The translations under genes and the position numbers were made by a program. Under the pieces are notes generated by a model. The model made no database searches. It saw nothing but the letters and a program-made list of their open reading frames with translations, and was not told the origin of the DNA. A DNA stretch of 64,000 bases from positions 49,135,390 to 49,199,389 of the forward strand of contig NC_091171.1 in NCBI RefSeq assembly GCF_040958095.1, in the 5' to 3' direction. This stretch comes from Procambarus clarkii. Lineage: Eukaryota > Arthropoda > Malacostraca > Decapoda > Cambaridae. Shown here in pieces: positions 13,401-25,034 of the stretch. Position 1 is the first letter of the stretch. Each line of letters begins with the position of its first letter.

Positions 13401-13455
13401 GGTCCTCTGGCAAAAAAAAAAAATGGGGACCTGTGGCGCTTACACCCTACTACTA
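7485..13455 (-). repeat. right arm of giant inverted repeat
   Basis: Reverse complement of the left arm. Six minus-strand frames (for example 7835-8110, 10249-10473, 11283-11618 and 11754-11948) have translations identical to the plus-strand frames of the left arm. The outer end ...ccctactacta stops at 13455, and the plus-strand minisatellite resumes at 13456. Its internal repeat content mirrors the left arm, including a TTAGG-like tract (about 8229-8650) and the 53-bp A-tract repeat (13312-13450). Confidence 0.95.
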
Positions 13456-15541
13456 CACACTCCCACGGTCCACACTCTCCCACGGTCCACACACTCCCAC
13501 GGTCCACACACTCCCATGGTCCACACACTCCCACGGTCCACACACTCCCACGGTCCACACTCTCCCACGGTCCACACTCTCCCACGGTCTACACTCTCCC
13601 ACGGTCCACACTCTCCCACAGTCCACACTCTCCCACGGTCCACACTCTCCCACGGTCCACATTCTCCTATGGTCCACACTCTCCCATGGTCCACACTCTC
13701 CCACGGTCCACACTCTCCCACGGTCCACACACTCCCACGGTCCACACACTCCCACGGTCCACACACCCCCACGGTCCACACTCCCACGGTCCACACTCTT
13801 CCATGGTCCACACTCTCCCATGGTCCACACTCTCCCATGGTCCACACTCTCCCACGGTCCACATACTCCCTCGGTCCACACTCTCCCATGGTCCACACTC
13901 TACCATGGTCCACACACTCCCACGGTCCACACTCTCCCACGGTCCACACACTCCCACGGTCCACACACTCCCATGGTCCACACACTCCCACGGTCCACAC
14001 ACTCCCACGGTCCACACTCTCCCACGGTCCACACTCTACCACGGTACACACACTCCCACGGTCCACACTCTCCCACGGTCCACACACTCCCACGGTCCAC
14101 ACACTCCCACGGTCCACACTCTCCCATGGTTCACACACTCCCACGGTCCACACACTCCCACGGTCCACACTCCCACGGTCCACACACTCCCACGGTCCAC
14201 ACACTCCCACGGTCCACACACTCCCACGGTCCACACTCCCACGGTCCACACTCCCACGGTCCACACTCTCCCACGGTCCACACTCTCCCACGGTCCACAC
14301 ACTCCCACGGTCCACACTCTCCCACGGTCTACACACTCCCACGGTCCACACTCTCCCACGGTCTACACACTCCCACGGTCCACACTCTCCCACGGTCCAC
14401 ACACTCCCACGGTCCACACTCTCCCATGGTTCACACACTCCCACGGTCCACACACTCCCACGGTCCACACTCCCACGGTCCACACTCTCCCATGGTTCAC
14501 ACACTCCCACGGTCCACACACTCCCACGGTCCACACTCCCACGGTCCACACTCCCACGGTCCACACTCTCCCACGGTCCACACTCTCCCACGGTCCACAC
14601 TCCCACGGTCCACACTCTCCCATGGTTCACACACTCCCACGGTCCACACACTCCCACGGTCTACTCTCCCACGGTCCACACTCTCCCACGGTCCACACTC
14701 CTACGGTCCACACTCTCCCACGGTCCACACTCTCCCACGGTCCACTCTCCCACGGTCCACACTCTCCCACGGTCCACACTCCCACGGTCCACACTCTCCC
14801 ACGGTCCACACTCTCCCACGGTCCACACTCCCACGGTCCACACTCCCACGGTCCACACTCTCCCATGGTTCACACACTCACTGTCCACACTCTCCCACGG
14901 TCCACACTCTCCCACGATTCACACACTCCCACGGTCCACACTCTCCCACGGTCCACACTCTCCCACGGTCCACACTCTCCCACGGTCCACACTCTCCCAC
15001 GGTCCACACACTCCCACGGTCCACACTCTCCCACGGTCCACACTCTCCCACGGTCCACACACTCCCACGGTCCACACTCTCCCACGGTCCACACTCTCCC
15101 ACGGTCCACACTCTCCCACGGTCCACACTCTCCCACGGTCCACACTCTCCCACGGTCCACACTCGCCCACGGTTCACACACTCCCACGGTCCACACTCTC
15201 CCACGGTCCACACACTCTCACGGTCCACACTCTCCCACGGTCCACACTCTCCCACGGTCCACACTCTTCCACGGTTCACACACTCCCACGGTCCACACTC
15301 TCCCACGGTCCACACACTCTCACGGTCCACACTCTCCCACGGTCCACACTCTCCCACGGTCCACACTCTCCCACGGTCCACACTCTCCCACGGTCCACAC
15401 TCGCCCACGGTCCACACACTCCCACGGTCCACACTCTCCCACGGTCCACACACTCTCACGGTCCACACTCTCCCACGGTCCACACTCTCCCACGGTCCAC
15501 ACTCTTCCACGGTTCACACACTCCCACGGTCCACACTCCCA
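13456..15541. repeat. 17-bp minisatellite, right part
   Basis: Same ctcccacggtccacact array and same strand as 1-1059, resuming right after the palindrome. Frames of 770, 739 and 724 codons overlap here in all three plus frames, and 405 codons on the minus strand, because 17-bp units translate in rotating frames without stops. The array decays at cacagtgaagactgagagct. I reject a coding role. Confidence 0.97.
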
Positions 15542-15644
15542 CAGTGAAGACTGAGAGCTGTGGACCAATACTAATGATCTCAAACATCCTGGAAATAATA
15601 ATTTGTAAGCCGCTTATATGCAGACTGTAAGATCAATGTTTGTA
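15542..15644. other. short unique spacer between minisatellites
   Basis: About 100 bases of non-repetitive sequence separate the 17-bp and 25-bp arrays. Nothing recognisable is present. Confidence 0.7.
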
Positions 15645-17160
15645 TTGGCCTAGCTGTCTCCTAGCTGTACACGCCTAGCTGTCTCCTAGCTGTACACACC
15701 TAGCTGTCTCCTAGCTGTACACGCCTAGCTGTCTCCTAGCTGCACACGCTTAGCTGTCTCCTAGCTGTACACGCCTAGCTGTCTCCTAGCTGTACACGCC
15801 TAGCTGTCTCCTAGCTGCACACGCCTAGCTTTCTCCTAGCTGTACACACCTAGCTGTCTCCTAGCTGTACACACCCAGCTGTCTCCTAGCTGTACACACC
15901 TAGATGTCTCCTAGCTGTACACGCCTAGCTGTCTCCTAGCTGTACACGCCTAGCTGTACACGCCTAGGTGTCTCCTAGCTGTACACGCCTAGCTGTCTCC
16001 TAGCTGTACACGCCTAGGTGTCTCCTAGCTGTACACGCCTAGCTGTCTCCTAGCTGTACACACCTAGCTGTACACGCCTAGCTGTCTCCTAGCTGTACAC
16101 ACCTAGCTGTTTCCTAGCTGTACACGCCTAGCTGTCTCCTAGCTGCACACGCCTAGCTGTCTCCTAGCTGTACACACCTAGCTGTCTCCTAGCTGTACAC
16201 ACCCAGCTGTCTCTTAGCTGTACACACCTAGCTGTCTCCTAGCTGTACACGCCTTGCTGTCTCCTAGCTGTACACACCTAGCTGTCTCCTAGCTGTACAC
16301 ACCTAGCTGTCTCCTAGCTGTACACACCTAGCTCTCTCCTAGCTGTACACGCCTAGCTGTCTCCTAGCTGTACACGCCTAGCTGTCTCCTAGCTGTACAC
16401 ACCTAGCTGTCTCCAAGCTGTACACGTCTAGCTGTCTCCTAGCTGTACACACCTAACTGTCTCCTAGCTGTACACACCTAACTGTCTCCCAGCTGTACAC
16501 GCCTAGCTATCTCCTAGCTGTCTCCTAGCTGTACACACCTAGCTGTCTCCTAGCTGTACAGGCCTAGCTGTCTCCTAGCTGTACACACCTAGCTGTCTCC
16601 TAGCTGTACACGCCTAGCTGTCTCTTAGCTGTCTCCTAGCTGTACACGCCTAGGTGTCTCCTAGCTGTTCACGCCTAGCTGTCTCCTAGCTCTACACGCC
16701 TAGCTGTCTCCTAGCTGTACAAACCTAGCTGTCTCCTAGCTGTACACGCCTAGCTGTCTCTTAGCTGTCTCCTAGCTGTACACGCCAAGCTGTCTCCTAG
16801 CTGTACACGCCTAGGTGTCTCCTAGCTGTGCACGCCTAGCTGTCTTCTAGCTGTACACGCCTAGCTGTCTCCTAGCTGTACACGCCTAGCTGTCTCCTAG
16901 CTGTACACGCCTAGCTGTCTCCTAGCTGTACACGCCTAGCTGTCTCCTAGCTGTACACACCTAGCTGTCTCCAAGCTGTACACGCCTAGCTGTACACACC
17001 AAGCTGTCTCCTAGCTGTACACACCAAGCTGTCTCCTAGCTGTACACACCCAGCTGTCTCCTAGCTGTACACACCTAGCTGTCTCCTAGCTGTACACACC
17101 TAGCTGTCTCCTAGCTGTACACACCCAGCTGTCTCCCAGCTGTACACACCTGACTGTCTA
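15645..17160. repeat. 25-bp minisatellite
   Basis: About 60 copies of a 25-bp unit containing tagctgtctcctagctgta followed by cacgc or cacac. The unit is itself two related halves (ctagctgtctc and ctagctgtacacgc). Partial units (for example near 15950 and 16510) show slippage by half-units. CTAG makes most frames stop, so no open frame forms here. Confidence 0.97.
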
Positions 17161-17400
17161 GGTGTGTACAGTATACCAGGTCTGGTCAAGCAAGTATCAC
17201 CGCGTGATCACAAAAGCGAAGTTTACAACGTTTAATATAACCCTCGCCCCCCATGAACAGGAAGTGTGTAGAAGGTTGCGTTAGGCAAGTACCGAAGGTG
17301 TTATTCCCTCGTGGCTCTGGCTTCAGTGTGGCGACCCCCGGGGCGGGGGGTTCACGCCCCCCCCCCCACTACCACAACTCTGACACCTCTTGTTCTCGTT
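17161..17400. other. unique GC-mixed sequence, no gene seen
   Basis: Non-repetitive sequence with a C run at 17359-17369. A 64-codon frame (17253-17447) crosses it and has no recognisable motif. I cannot assign a function. Confidence 0.5.
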
Positions 17401-17889
<489 letters not shown>

Positions 17890-18125
17890 TTACCTTGCCT
17901 CTGGTCGCCCTCAGAAGTGAAATCCTTCCTGATAAGGCCCCATGAGGGTTTATCAATAAATAAACCCAACATCACCTCCACAGGACCACTACACCACCAC
18001 AGCACCCACAGATCTCCACAACACCATAACACCACCCCACACATCAACACACTGTACTTGACTGTACTTTGTATAGTAAAGTACTGTACTGTACAGTAAA
18101 TTTTACTGTACACACGGTACTGTAC
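17890..18125. other. unique sequence with GTAC-rich stretch before a LINE copy
   Basis: Holds a ccaccaca-rich portion (about 17980-18045) and a stretch of gtact/agtac self-complementary repeats (18050-18125) that could form short hairpins. No coding evidence. The LINE sequence starts abruptly after it. Confidence 0.55.
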
Positions 18126-19064
18126 TTTGACACAGTAACCCACAAAAGGCTGATGCATAAGCTGGAGAAACAGGCAGGAGTAACTGGTAGGGCGCTCCAG
18201 TGGATAAGGGAGTACCTAAGCAATAGGAAGCAGAGAGTTACAGTGAGGGGTGTGACCTCAGAATGGCGTGAAGTCACCAGTGGAGTCCTACAGGGCTCTG
18301 TACGCGGACCTATCCTGTTTCTGATATAGGTAAATGTTCTCCCAGAGGGTATAGACTCATTCCTCTCAATGTTTGCTGACGACGCCAAAATTATGAGAAG
18401 GATTAAGACAGAGGAGGACAGCTTGAGGCTTCAAGAAGACCTGGACAAGCTGCAGGAATGGTCGAACAAATGGTTGTTAGAGTTTAACCCAAGCAAATGC
18501 AATGTAATGAAGATAGGTGTAGGGAGCAAGAGACCAGATACAAGGTATCATTTGGGAGATGAAATACTTCAAGAGTCAGAGAGAGAGAAAGACCTGGGGT
18601 TGATATCACGCCAGACCTGTCCCCTGAAGCTCATATCAAGAGGATAACATCAGAGGCATATGTCAGGTTGGCTAACATAAGAACGGCCTTTAGAAACTTG
18701 TGTAAGGAATCTTTCAGAACTTTGTATATCACATATGTCAGACTAATCCTGGAGTATGCGGCACCAGCATAGAGTCCATATCTAGTCAAGCATAAGACTA
18801 AACTGGAAAAGGTTCAAAGGTTTGCCACCAGACTAGTACCCGAACTAGTATAAATAGTACCTGAATAAAGACAGGCTATTTACCGCAAGGGGCACACGCA
18901 CTAGGGGACACAGGTGGAAACTGAGTGCCCAAATGAGCCATAGGGACGTTAGAAAGAATTTTTTCAGTGTCAGAGTAGTAGATAAATGGAATGCATTAGG
19001 AAGTGATGTGGTGGAGGCTGACTCCATACACAGCTTCAAGTGTAGATATGATAGAGCCCAGTAG
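18126..19064 (+). pseudogene. reverse transcriptase fragment, broken
   Basis: Would synthesise DNA from the element's own RNA at the insertion site. Visible segments in order: FDTVTHKRLMHKLEKQAG (the end of motif A), VTSGVLQGSVRGPILFLI (motif B), then a TAG stop, FADDAKIMRRI (motif C with the catalytic Asp pair), and WSNKWLLEFNPSKCNVMK. A frameshift follows near 18597, where DLGVDI becomes DLGLIS, and later in-frame stops at PA*SPYLV and VPELV*. The final block FFSVRVVDKWNALGSDVV ends at DRAQ stop. The endonuclease and the N-terminal half of RT are missing. Not functional. Confidence 0.88.
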
Positions 19065-19154
19065 GCTCAGGAACCTGTACACCTGTTGATTGACAGTTGA
19101 GAGGCGGGACCAAAGAGCCCAAGCTCAACCCCCGCAAGCATAACTAGGTAAGTA
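18126..19154 (+). mobile_element. LINE copy 1, 5'-truncated and decayed
   Basis: A 5'-truncated non-LTR retrotransposon that begins inside the RT domain and ends with the family's 3' region (ttgagaggcgggaccaaaga) and tail-like aactaggtaagta at 19142-19154. Compared with the copy at 28.2-30.4 kb it has stops, a frameshift, and a deletion between VPELV and GHRWKLSAQMSHRDVRK. The (CA)n tail found on other copies is missing here. Confidence 0.88.
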
Positions 19155-19330
19155 CCACACCACCACAGCATCACCTTCCTTGGCATCCGGGGCTGTATGG
19201 CCGTCCAGGACTACCGGACCCTCCGGAGCTGAAGGCCCTCAGGGGCTACCAGGGCTGCCGGGCCCTCAGGGGCTACCAGGGCTGCCGGGCCCTCAGGGGC
19301 TACCAGGGCTGATGGGCCCTCAGGGGCTGC
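19155..19330. repeat. short GC-rich minisatellite (~27 bp unit)
   Basis: Three to four imperfect units containing ggggctaccagggctgccgg. The ggggctgcc core is shared with the 18-bp array starting at 20181, so the two may be related by an old duplication. Confidence 0.75.
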
Positions 19331-20180
19331 TGTGAAAAGAATATATAAGAGGAAAAAATGAGGAACAAGATAGAGGGAGGAAGACTGAGACGGAGGAAAA
19401 AATATGAAAGGGAAAAAAATGTAGAAATGTAGAAAATGGGATGAAGGGTAAACTAATAGAATAAAAAAAAAAAGTAGAGAAAGATGGGTATAACAGGTAG
19501 GAAAGAATTAGAGCTGCCTCCATCCAGTCATATTATTTACAAGAGCAAGAATGGCACTATTCAGTGTTCAACAGTCATTATAGTTGATGTCAACAGGTAA
19601 CAACTGCCAGCATAGGAGCCTCACGAAGTCTATTACCAAGTCTGAATCTTTAGTAACCTTCAGAGTGCTCTTCACTCTAGAGTCAAGAAATTAATCCAAA
19701 GTCTTAGGATATCTGATTTAAGGACGATTAACAATAACATCAGAGAATATTTATTATATGTGTTCATCATTGAGTAATATGGATGGACGAGTATTTTCCT
19801 TTGACTGTACGATAAGCATTACTGGTTCAGAATCACAGTGACTGAACACAGACAACTGAGGCCACCGCGGCTGACTGACACTGAAGTGTTCAGTCAAGGC
19901 CTCCCGCCCGCCGCGGCCCGCCTGACAGCTGAATCCTCAGTGTAGAGCCAGGAGCCTCTATATCCTAATATACAGCTGCCCGGGGTATGTAAAGGTGGGA
20001 GCCAGGAGCTAAGCTCTGCCTCTCAGAGACAGTCACGGGCTGGCTGTCTCTCACAAGAGACGAGGCAGCGTGTGTGATGGACGCAGCTAACATGTGTCCC
20101 TTAACACAGGTGGCGCCACCTGACCTCGGCCCGCCATCTGCACATCAACTCTTTTCAGGTGTGACTTTTGTATTGTCAGG
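19331..20180. other. unique region, no gene recognised
   Basis: A purine-rich stretch (19333-19510) is followed by mixed-composition sequence with several actgaacaca/ctgaagtgttcagt self-complementary bits near 19840-19890. Short frames have no domain. An ATG-initiated frame at 20074 runs into the 18-bp array, but its extension is only repeat translation. Promoter or exon status cannot be judged from sequence. Confidence 0.5.
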
Positions 20181-21552
20181 GACCGGGGCTGCCTGGTCCT
20201 CCGGGGCTGCCTGGTCCTCCGGGGCTGCCTGGTCCTCCGGGGCTGCCTGGTCCTCTGGGGCTGCCTGGTCCTCCGGGGCTGCCTGGTCCTCCGGGGCTGC
20301 CTGGTCCTCCGGGGCTGCCTGGTCCTCCGGGGCTGCCTGGTCCTCCGGGGCTGCCTGGTCCTCCGGGGCTGCCTGGTCCTCCGGGGCTGCCGGGTCCTCT
20401 GGGGCTGCCGGGTCCTCCGGGGCTGCCTGGTCCTCCGGGGCTGCCTGGTCCTCCGGGGCTGCCTGGTCCTTCGGGGGCTGCCTGGTCCTCCGGGGCTGCC
20501 TGGTCCTCCGGGGCTGCCTGGTCCTTCGGGGGCTGCCTGGTCCTCCGGGGCTGCCTGGTCCTCCGGGGGCTGCCTGGTCCCCCGGGGCTGCCTGGTCCTC
20601 CGGGGCTGCCTGGTCCTCCGGGGCTGCCTGGTCCTCCGGGGCTGCCTGGTCCTCTGGGGCTGCCGGGTCCTCCGGGGCTGCCTGGCCCTCCGGGGCTGCC
20701 TGGTCCTCCGGAGCTGCCTGGTCCTCCGGGGCTGCCTGGCTCTCCGGGGCTGCCTGGTCCTCCGGGGCTGCCTGGTCCTCCGGGGGCTGCCAGGCTCTCC
20801 GGGGCTGCCTGGTCCTCCGGGGCTGCCTGGTCCTCCGGGGCTGCCTGGTCCTCCGGGGCTGCCTGGTCCTCCGGGGCTGCCTGGTCCTCCGGGGCTGCCT
20901 GGTCCTCCGGGGCTGCCTAGCCCTCCGGGGCTGCCGGGTCCTCCGGGGCTGCCTGGCCCTCCGGGGCTGCCTGGCCCTCCGGGGCTGCCTGGTCCTCCGG
21001 GGGCTGCCAGGCTCTCCGGGGCTGCCTGGTCCTCCGGGGCTGCCTGGTCCTCCGGGGCTGCCTGGTCCTCCGGGGCTGCCGGGTCCTCCGGGGCTGCCTG
21101 GTCCTCCGGGGCTGCCTGGTCCTCCGGGGCTGCCTGGTCCTCCGGGGCTGCCGGGTCCTCCGGGGCTGCCTGGTCCTCCGGGGCTGCCAGGCCCTCCGGG
21201 GCTGCCTGGTCCTCTGGGGCTGCCGGGTCCTCCGGGGGCTGCCAGGCTCTCCGGGGCTGCCTGGCCCTCCGGGGCTGCCTGGTCCTCCGGGGCTGCCTGG
21301 TCCTCCGGGGCTGCCTGGTCCTCCGGGGCTGCCGGGTCCTCCGGGGCTGCCGGGTCCTCCGGGGCTGCCTGGTCCTCCGGGGCTGCCTGGCCCTCCGGGG
21401 CTGCCTGGTCCTCCGGGGCTGCCGGGTCCTCCGGGGGCTGCCAGGCTCTCCGGGGCTGCCTGGCCCTCCGGGGCTGCCTGGTCCTCCGGGGCTGCCTGGT
21501 CCTCCGGGGCTGCCTGGTCCTCCGGGGCTGCCTGGTCCTCCGGGGCTGCCGG
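20181..21552. repeat. 18-bp minisatellite encoding collagen-like hexapeptide in one frame
   Basis: About 76 copies of ggggctgcctggtcctcc. One plus frame reads GLPGPP repeats (Gly-X-Y), another GAAWSS, a third RGCLVL, and the minus strand AAPEDQ, RTRQPR or PGGPGS. Single-base insertions (the gggggct units, for example at 20474, 20528 and 20567) move the Gly-X-Y frame repeatedly, so no frame is preserved across the array. It has no signal peptide, collagen domain ends or splice context. I call a minisatellite, not a collagen gene. Confidence 0.95.
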
Positions 21553-21700
21553 AAATGGAATACTTTCACAAGTTTGTTAATAGTTTGACAACCCTCAGAG
21601 ATATTACGAAAAAAAAGGTTTATAACATTTGCCTCAAGTGTCTCCGGTCAAGTTGGAGCATCTGGAAGATGCAATTAAATGTCTTAAGAGAAGGAGGAGG
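21553..21700. other. short unique linker
   Basis: About 150 bases with an A run and a GGAGGA stretch. Nothing recognisable. Confidence 0.6.
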
Positions 21701-22215
21701 AGGAGGCTAACTTTCCCTTGGTCCCTGTGTCACCTGGAGACCCTAGCTAACTTTGCCATGGTCTCTGAGTCACCTGGAGACACTAGCTAACTTTCCCTTG
21801 GTCCCTGAGTCACCTGGAGACCCTAGCTAACTTTCCCATGGTCCCTGAGTCACCTGGCGACCCTAGCTAACTTTGCCATGGTCTCTGAGTCACCTGGAGA
21901 CACTAGCTAACTTTCCCTTGGTCCCTGAGTCATCTGGAGACCCTAGCTAACTTTGCCATGGTCTCTGAGTCACCTGGAGACACTAGCTAACTTTCCCTTG
22001 GTCCCTGTGTCACCTGGAGACCCTAGCTAACTTTGCCATGGTCTCTGAGTCACCTGGAGACACTAGCTAACTTTCTCTTGGTCCCTGTGTCACCTGGAGA
22101 CACTAGCTAACTTTCTCTTGGTCCCTGTGTCACCTGGAGACCCCTAGCTAACTTTCCCATAGTCCCTGAGTCACCTGGAGACCCTAGCTAACTTTCCCAT
22201 GGTCCCTGTGTCAGG
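21701..22215. repeat. 40-bp minisatellite
   Basis: About 13 copies of a 40-bp unit containing gtcacctggagacactagct and aactttcccttggtccct. Two unit types (aactttgccatggtctct and aactttcccttggtccct) partly alternate, indicating an 80-bp higher-order pattern. Confidence 0.96.
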
Positions 22216-22529
22216 GACAATGGTAAAAGGGAAATGGGAGATATGAAAGAAAGAGGGAGAGAGAGAAGAGAGTGGGGAGGGGGGGGGGGGGGAAGGAGTG
22301 GGGGAGAGAATTTATGTGAGAGAGGCGTCAACAGCAGCCATTGGGAAACACTTGGACCCCTTCCATCACGTTACGACTCCCTCTCCCCCTCCCCCTGCCC
22401 CTCCCATTGGCAGTGGAAGGGGAGGGGGGGGGCGGGGGTGTAGTGGCAGTCACAATAATGTCTCAGTAACGTCACCACACTGTCCCAATGACCTTAGTAA
22501 CGTCACCATACTGTGCCTATGACCGTGTC
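22216..22529. other. purine- and G/C-run-rich linker
   Basis: Contains a GA-rich then G-run segment (22240-22310) and a C-rich then G-rich segment (22376-22440). Short frames of 69 and 74 codons have no motif. No gene seen. Confidence 0.6.
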
Positions 22530-24930
22530 ACACAGCGTCAGGAAGCGTCACACAGCATCAGGGAGCGTCACACAGCATCAGGGAGCGTCACACAGCGTCA
22601 GGGAGCGTCACACAGCATCAGGAAGCGTCACACAACATCAGGGAGCGTCACACAGCGTCAGGGAGCGTCACAGAGCATCAGGGAGCGTCACAAAGCGTCA
22701 GGGAGCGTCACACAGCATCAGGAAGCGTCACACAGCATCAGGGAGCGTCACACAGCATCAGGAAGCGTCACACAGCATGAGGGAGCGTCACACAGCATGA
22801 GGGAGCGTCACACAGCATGAGGGAGCGTCACACAGCATGAGGGAGCGTCACACAGCATGAGGGAGCGTCACACAGCATGAGGGAGCGTCACACAGCATGA
22901 GGGAGCGTCACACAGCATCAGGGAGCGTCACACAGCATCAGGAAGCGTCACACAGCATCAGGGAGCCTCATATAGCATCAGGGAGCGTCACACAGCATCA
23001 GGGAGCGTCACATAGCATCAGGGAGCGTCACACAGCATCAGGGAGCGTCACATAGCATCAGGGAGCGTCACACAGCATCAGGAAGCGTCACACAGCATCA
23101 GGGAGCGTCACACAGCATCAGGGAGCGTCACACAACATCAGGGAGCGTCACACAGCATCAGGGAGCGTCACAGAGCATCAAGGAGCGTCACACAGCGTCA
23201 GGGAGCGTCACACAGCGTCAGGGAGCGTCACACAGCATCAGGGAGCGTCACACAGATTCAGGGAGCGTCACAGAGCATCAGGGAGCGTCACAGAGCATCA
23301 GGGAGCGTCACACAGCGTCAGGGAGCGTCACACTGCGTCAGGGAGCGTCACAGAGCATCAGGGAGCGTCACAGAGCACCAGGGAGCGTCACACAGCGTCA
23401 GGGAGCGTCACAGAGCATCAGGGAGCGTCACAGAGCATCAGGGAGCGTCACACAGCGTCAGGGAGTGTCACACAGCATCAGGGAGCGTCACACAACATCA
23501 GGGAGCGTTACACTGCATGAGGGAGCGTCATACAGCATGAGGGAGCGTCACACAGAAGCAGGGAGCGTCACACAGCATGAGGGAGCGTCACACAGCATGA
23601 GGGAGCGTCACACAGCATGAGGGAGCGTCACACAGCATGAGGGAGCGTCATACAGCATGAGGGAGCGTCACACAGCATGATGGAGCGTCACACAGCATGA
23701 GGGAGCGTCACACAGCATGAGGGAGCGTCACACAGCATGAGGGAGCGTCACACAGCATGAGGGAGCGTCACACAGCATGAGGGAGCGTCATACAGCATGA
23801 GGGAGAGCGTCACACAGAAGCAGGGAGCGTCATACAGCATGAGGGAGCGTCACACAGAAGCAGGGAGCGTCATACAGCATGAGGGAGCGTCACACAGGAG
23901 CAGGGAGCGTCACACAGCATGAGGGAGCGTCATACAGCATGAGGGAGCGTCACACAGCATGAGAGAGCGTCACACAGAAGCAGGGAGCGTCACACACCAT
24001 GAGGGAGCGTCACACAGAAGCAGGGAGCGTCACACAGCATGAGGGAGCGTCATACAGCATGAGGGAGCGTCACACAGCATGAGAAAGCGTCACACAGCAT
24101 GAGGGAGCGTCATACAGCATGAGGGAGAGCGTCACATAGAAGCAGGGAGCGTCACACAGCATGAGGGAGCGTCACACAGGAGCAGGGAGCATCACACAGC
24201 ATGAGGGAGCGTCATACAGCATGAGGGAGCGTCACACAGCATGAGGGAGCGTCATACAGCATGAGGGAGAGCGTCACACAGAAGCAGGGAGCGTCATACA
24301 GCATGAGGGAGCGTCACACAGGAGCAGGGAGCGTCACACAGCATGAGGGAGCGTCATACAGCATGAGGGAGCGTCACACAGCATGAGAGAGCGTCACACA
24401 GAAGCAGGGAGCGTCACACACCATGAGGGAGCGTCACACAGAAGCAGGGAGCGTCACACAGCATGAGGGAGCGTCATACAGCATGAGGGAGCGTCACACA
24501 GCATGAGGGAGCGTCACACAGCATGAGGGAGCGTCATACAGCATGAGGGAGCGTCACACAGAAGCAGGGAGCGTCACACACCATGAGGGAGCGTCACACA
24601 GAAACAGGGAGCGTCACACACCATGAGGGAGCGTCATACAGCATGAGGGAGCGTCACACAGAAGCAGGGAGCGTCACACAGCACGAGGGAGCGTCATACA
24701 GCATGAGGGAGCGTCACACAGAAGCAGGGAGCGTCACACACCATGAGGGAGCGTCACACAGAAGCAGGGAGCGTCACACAGCATGAGGGAGCGTCATACA
24801 GCATGAGGGAGCGTCACACAGAAGCAGGGAGCGTCACACAGAAGCAGGGAGCGTCACACAGCATGAGGGAGCGTCACAGCCCTAGGGAACGTCACACAGC
24901 GTCAAGGAGCGACTCACAGCGTCACATATT
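22530..24930. repeat. 20-bp minisatellite, ~120 copies
   Basis: Unit gggagcgtcacacagcatga with variant last bases (atca, gtca, atga, aagca). The first half is mostly 'atca' units, a middle block is pure 'atga' units, and the second half mixes atga, aagca and catacag units in larger repeating blocks. A 2-bp insertion (gggagagcg) marks three homologous positions near 23803, 24123 and 24265. A block around 23.89 kb recurs about 424 bp downstream. Confidence 0.97.
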
Positions 24931-25034
24931 TCCGGAAAGGGGGGGGGGCGGGGGGCGGGGGGCGTCGTGGGACAGTAAGAAGTATTATTTCAATTTTCAG
25001 GGATTTGGAGACCGGCGGAAACACAGAGAGGGGC
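24931..25034. other. G-rich linker
   Basis: Contains two G runs (24939-24962) and a short unique stretch. Nothing recognisable. Confidence 0.6.

Larger units (their letters stand above)
1060..13455. mobile_element. 12.4-kb giant palindrome, foldback-like element (candidate)
   Basis: Two near-identical inverted arms (about 5.97 kb each) flank a 450-bp unique spacer. Base x in the left arm pairs with about 14519-x near the spacer and 14515-x at the outer ends, so arm lengths differ by only about 4 bp; one visible difference is an A/T tract of 12 versus 11. The arms are AT-rich and built of degenerate short repeats, with no recognisable coding sequence. The flanking minisatellite is on the same strand on both sides, so the inversion stops exactly at the arm ends. 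A candidate 5-bp duplication CACAC lies at 1055-1059 and 13456-13460; removing the element plus one copy restores an in-register minisatellite unit. This organisation (long, internally repetitive terminal inverted repeats and a loop) is that of foldback elements such as Drosophila FB. No transposase is visible, so any mobility would be non-autonomous. A segmental inverted duplication or an assembly fold-back are alternatives. Confidence 0.6.

Noticed and set aside
13318-15630. 770-codon open frame over the 17-bp array
   Set aside because: Three plus frames and the minus strand are all open over the same repeat; translation rotates with unit length and the start lies in the palindrome end.
20168-20920. 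Collagen gene (GLPGPP repeats)
   Set aside because: No ATG at the frame start, register shifts at gggggct units, no collagen terminal domains or introns.
22530-24930. CRISPR array (regular repeats)
   Set aside because: There are no unique spacers between repeats; units are directly adjacent, and the genome is eukaryotic.
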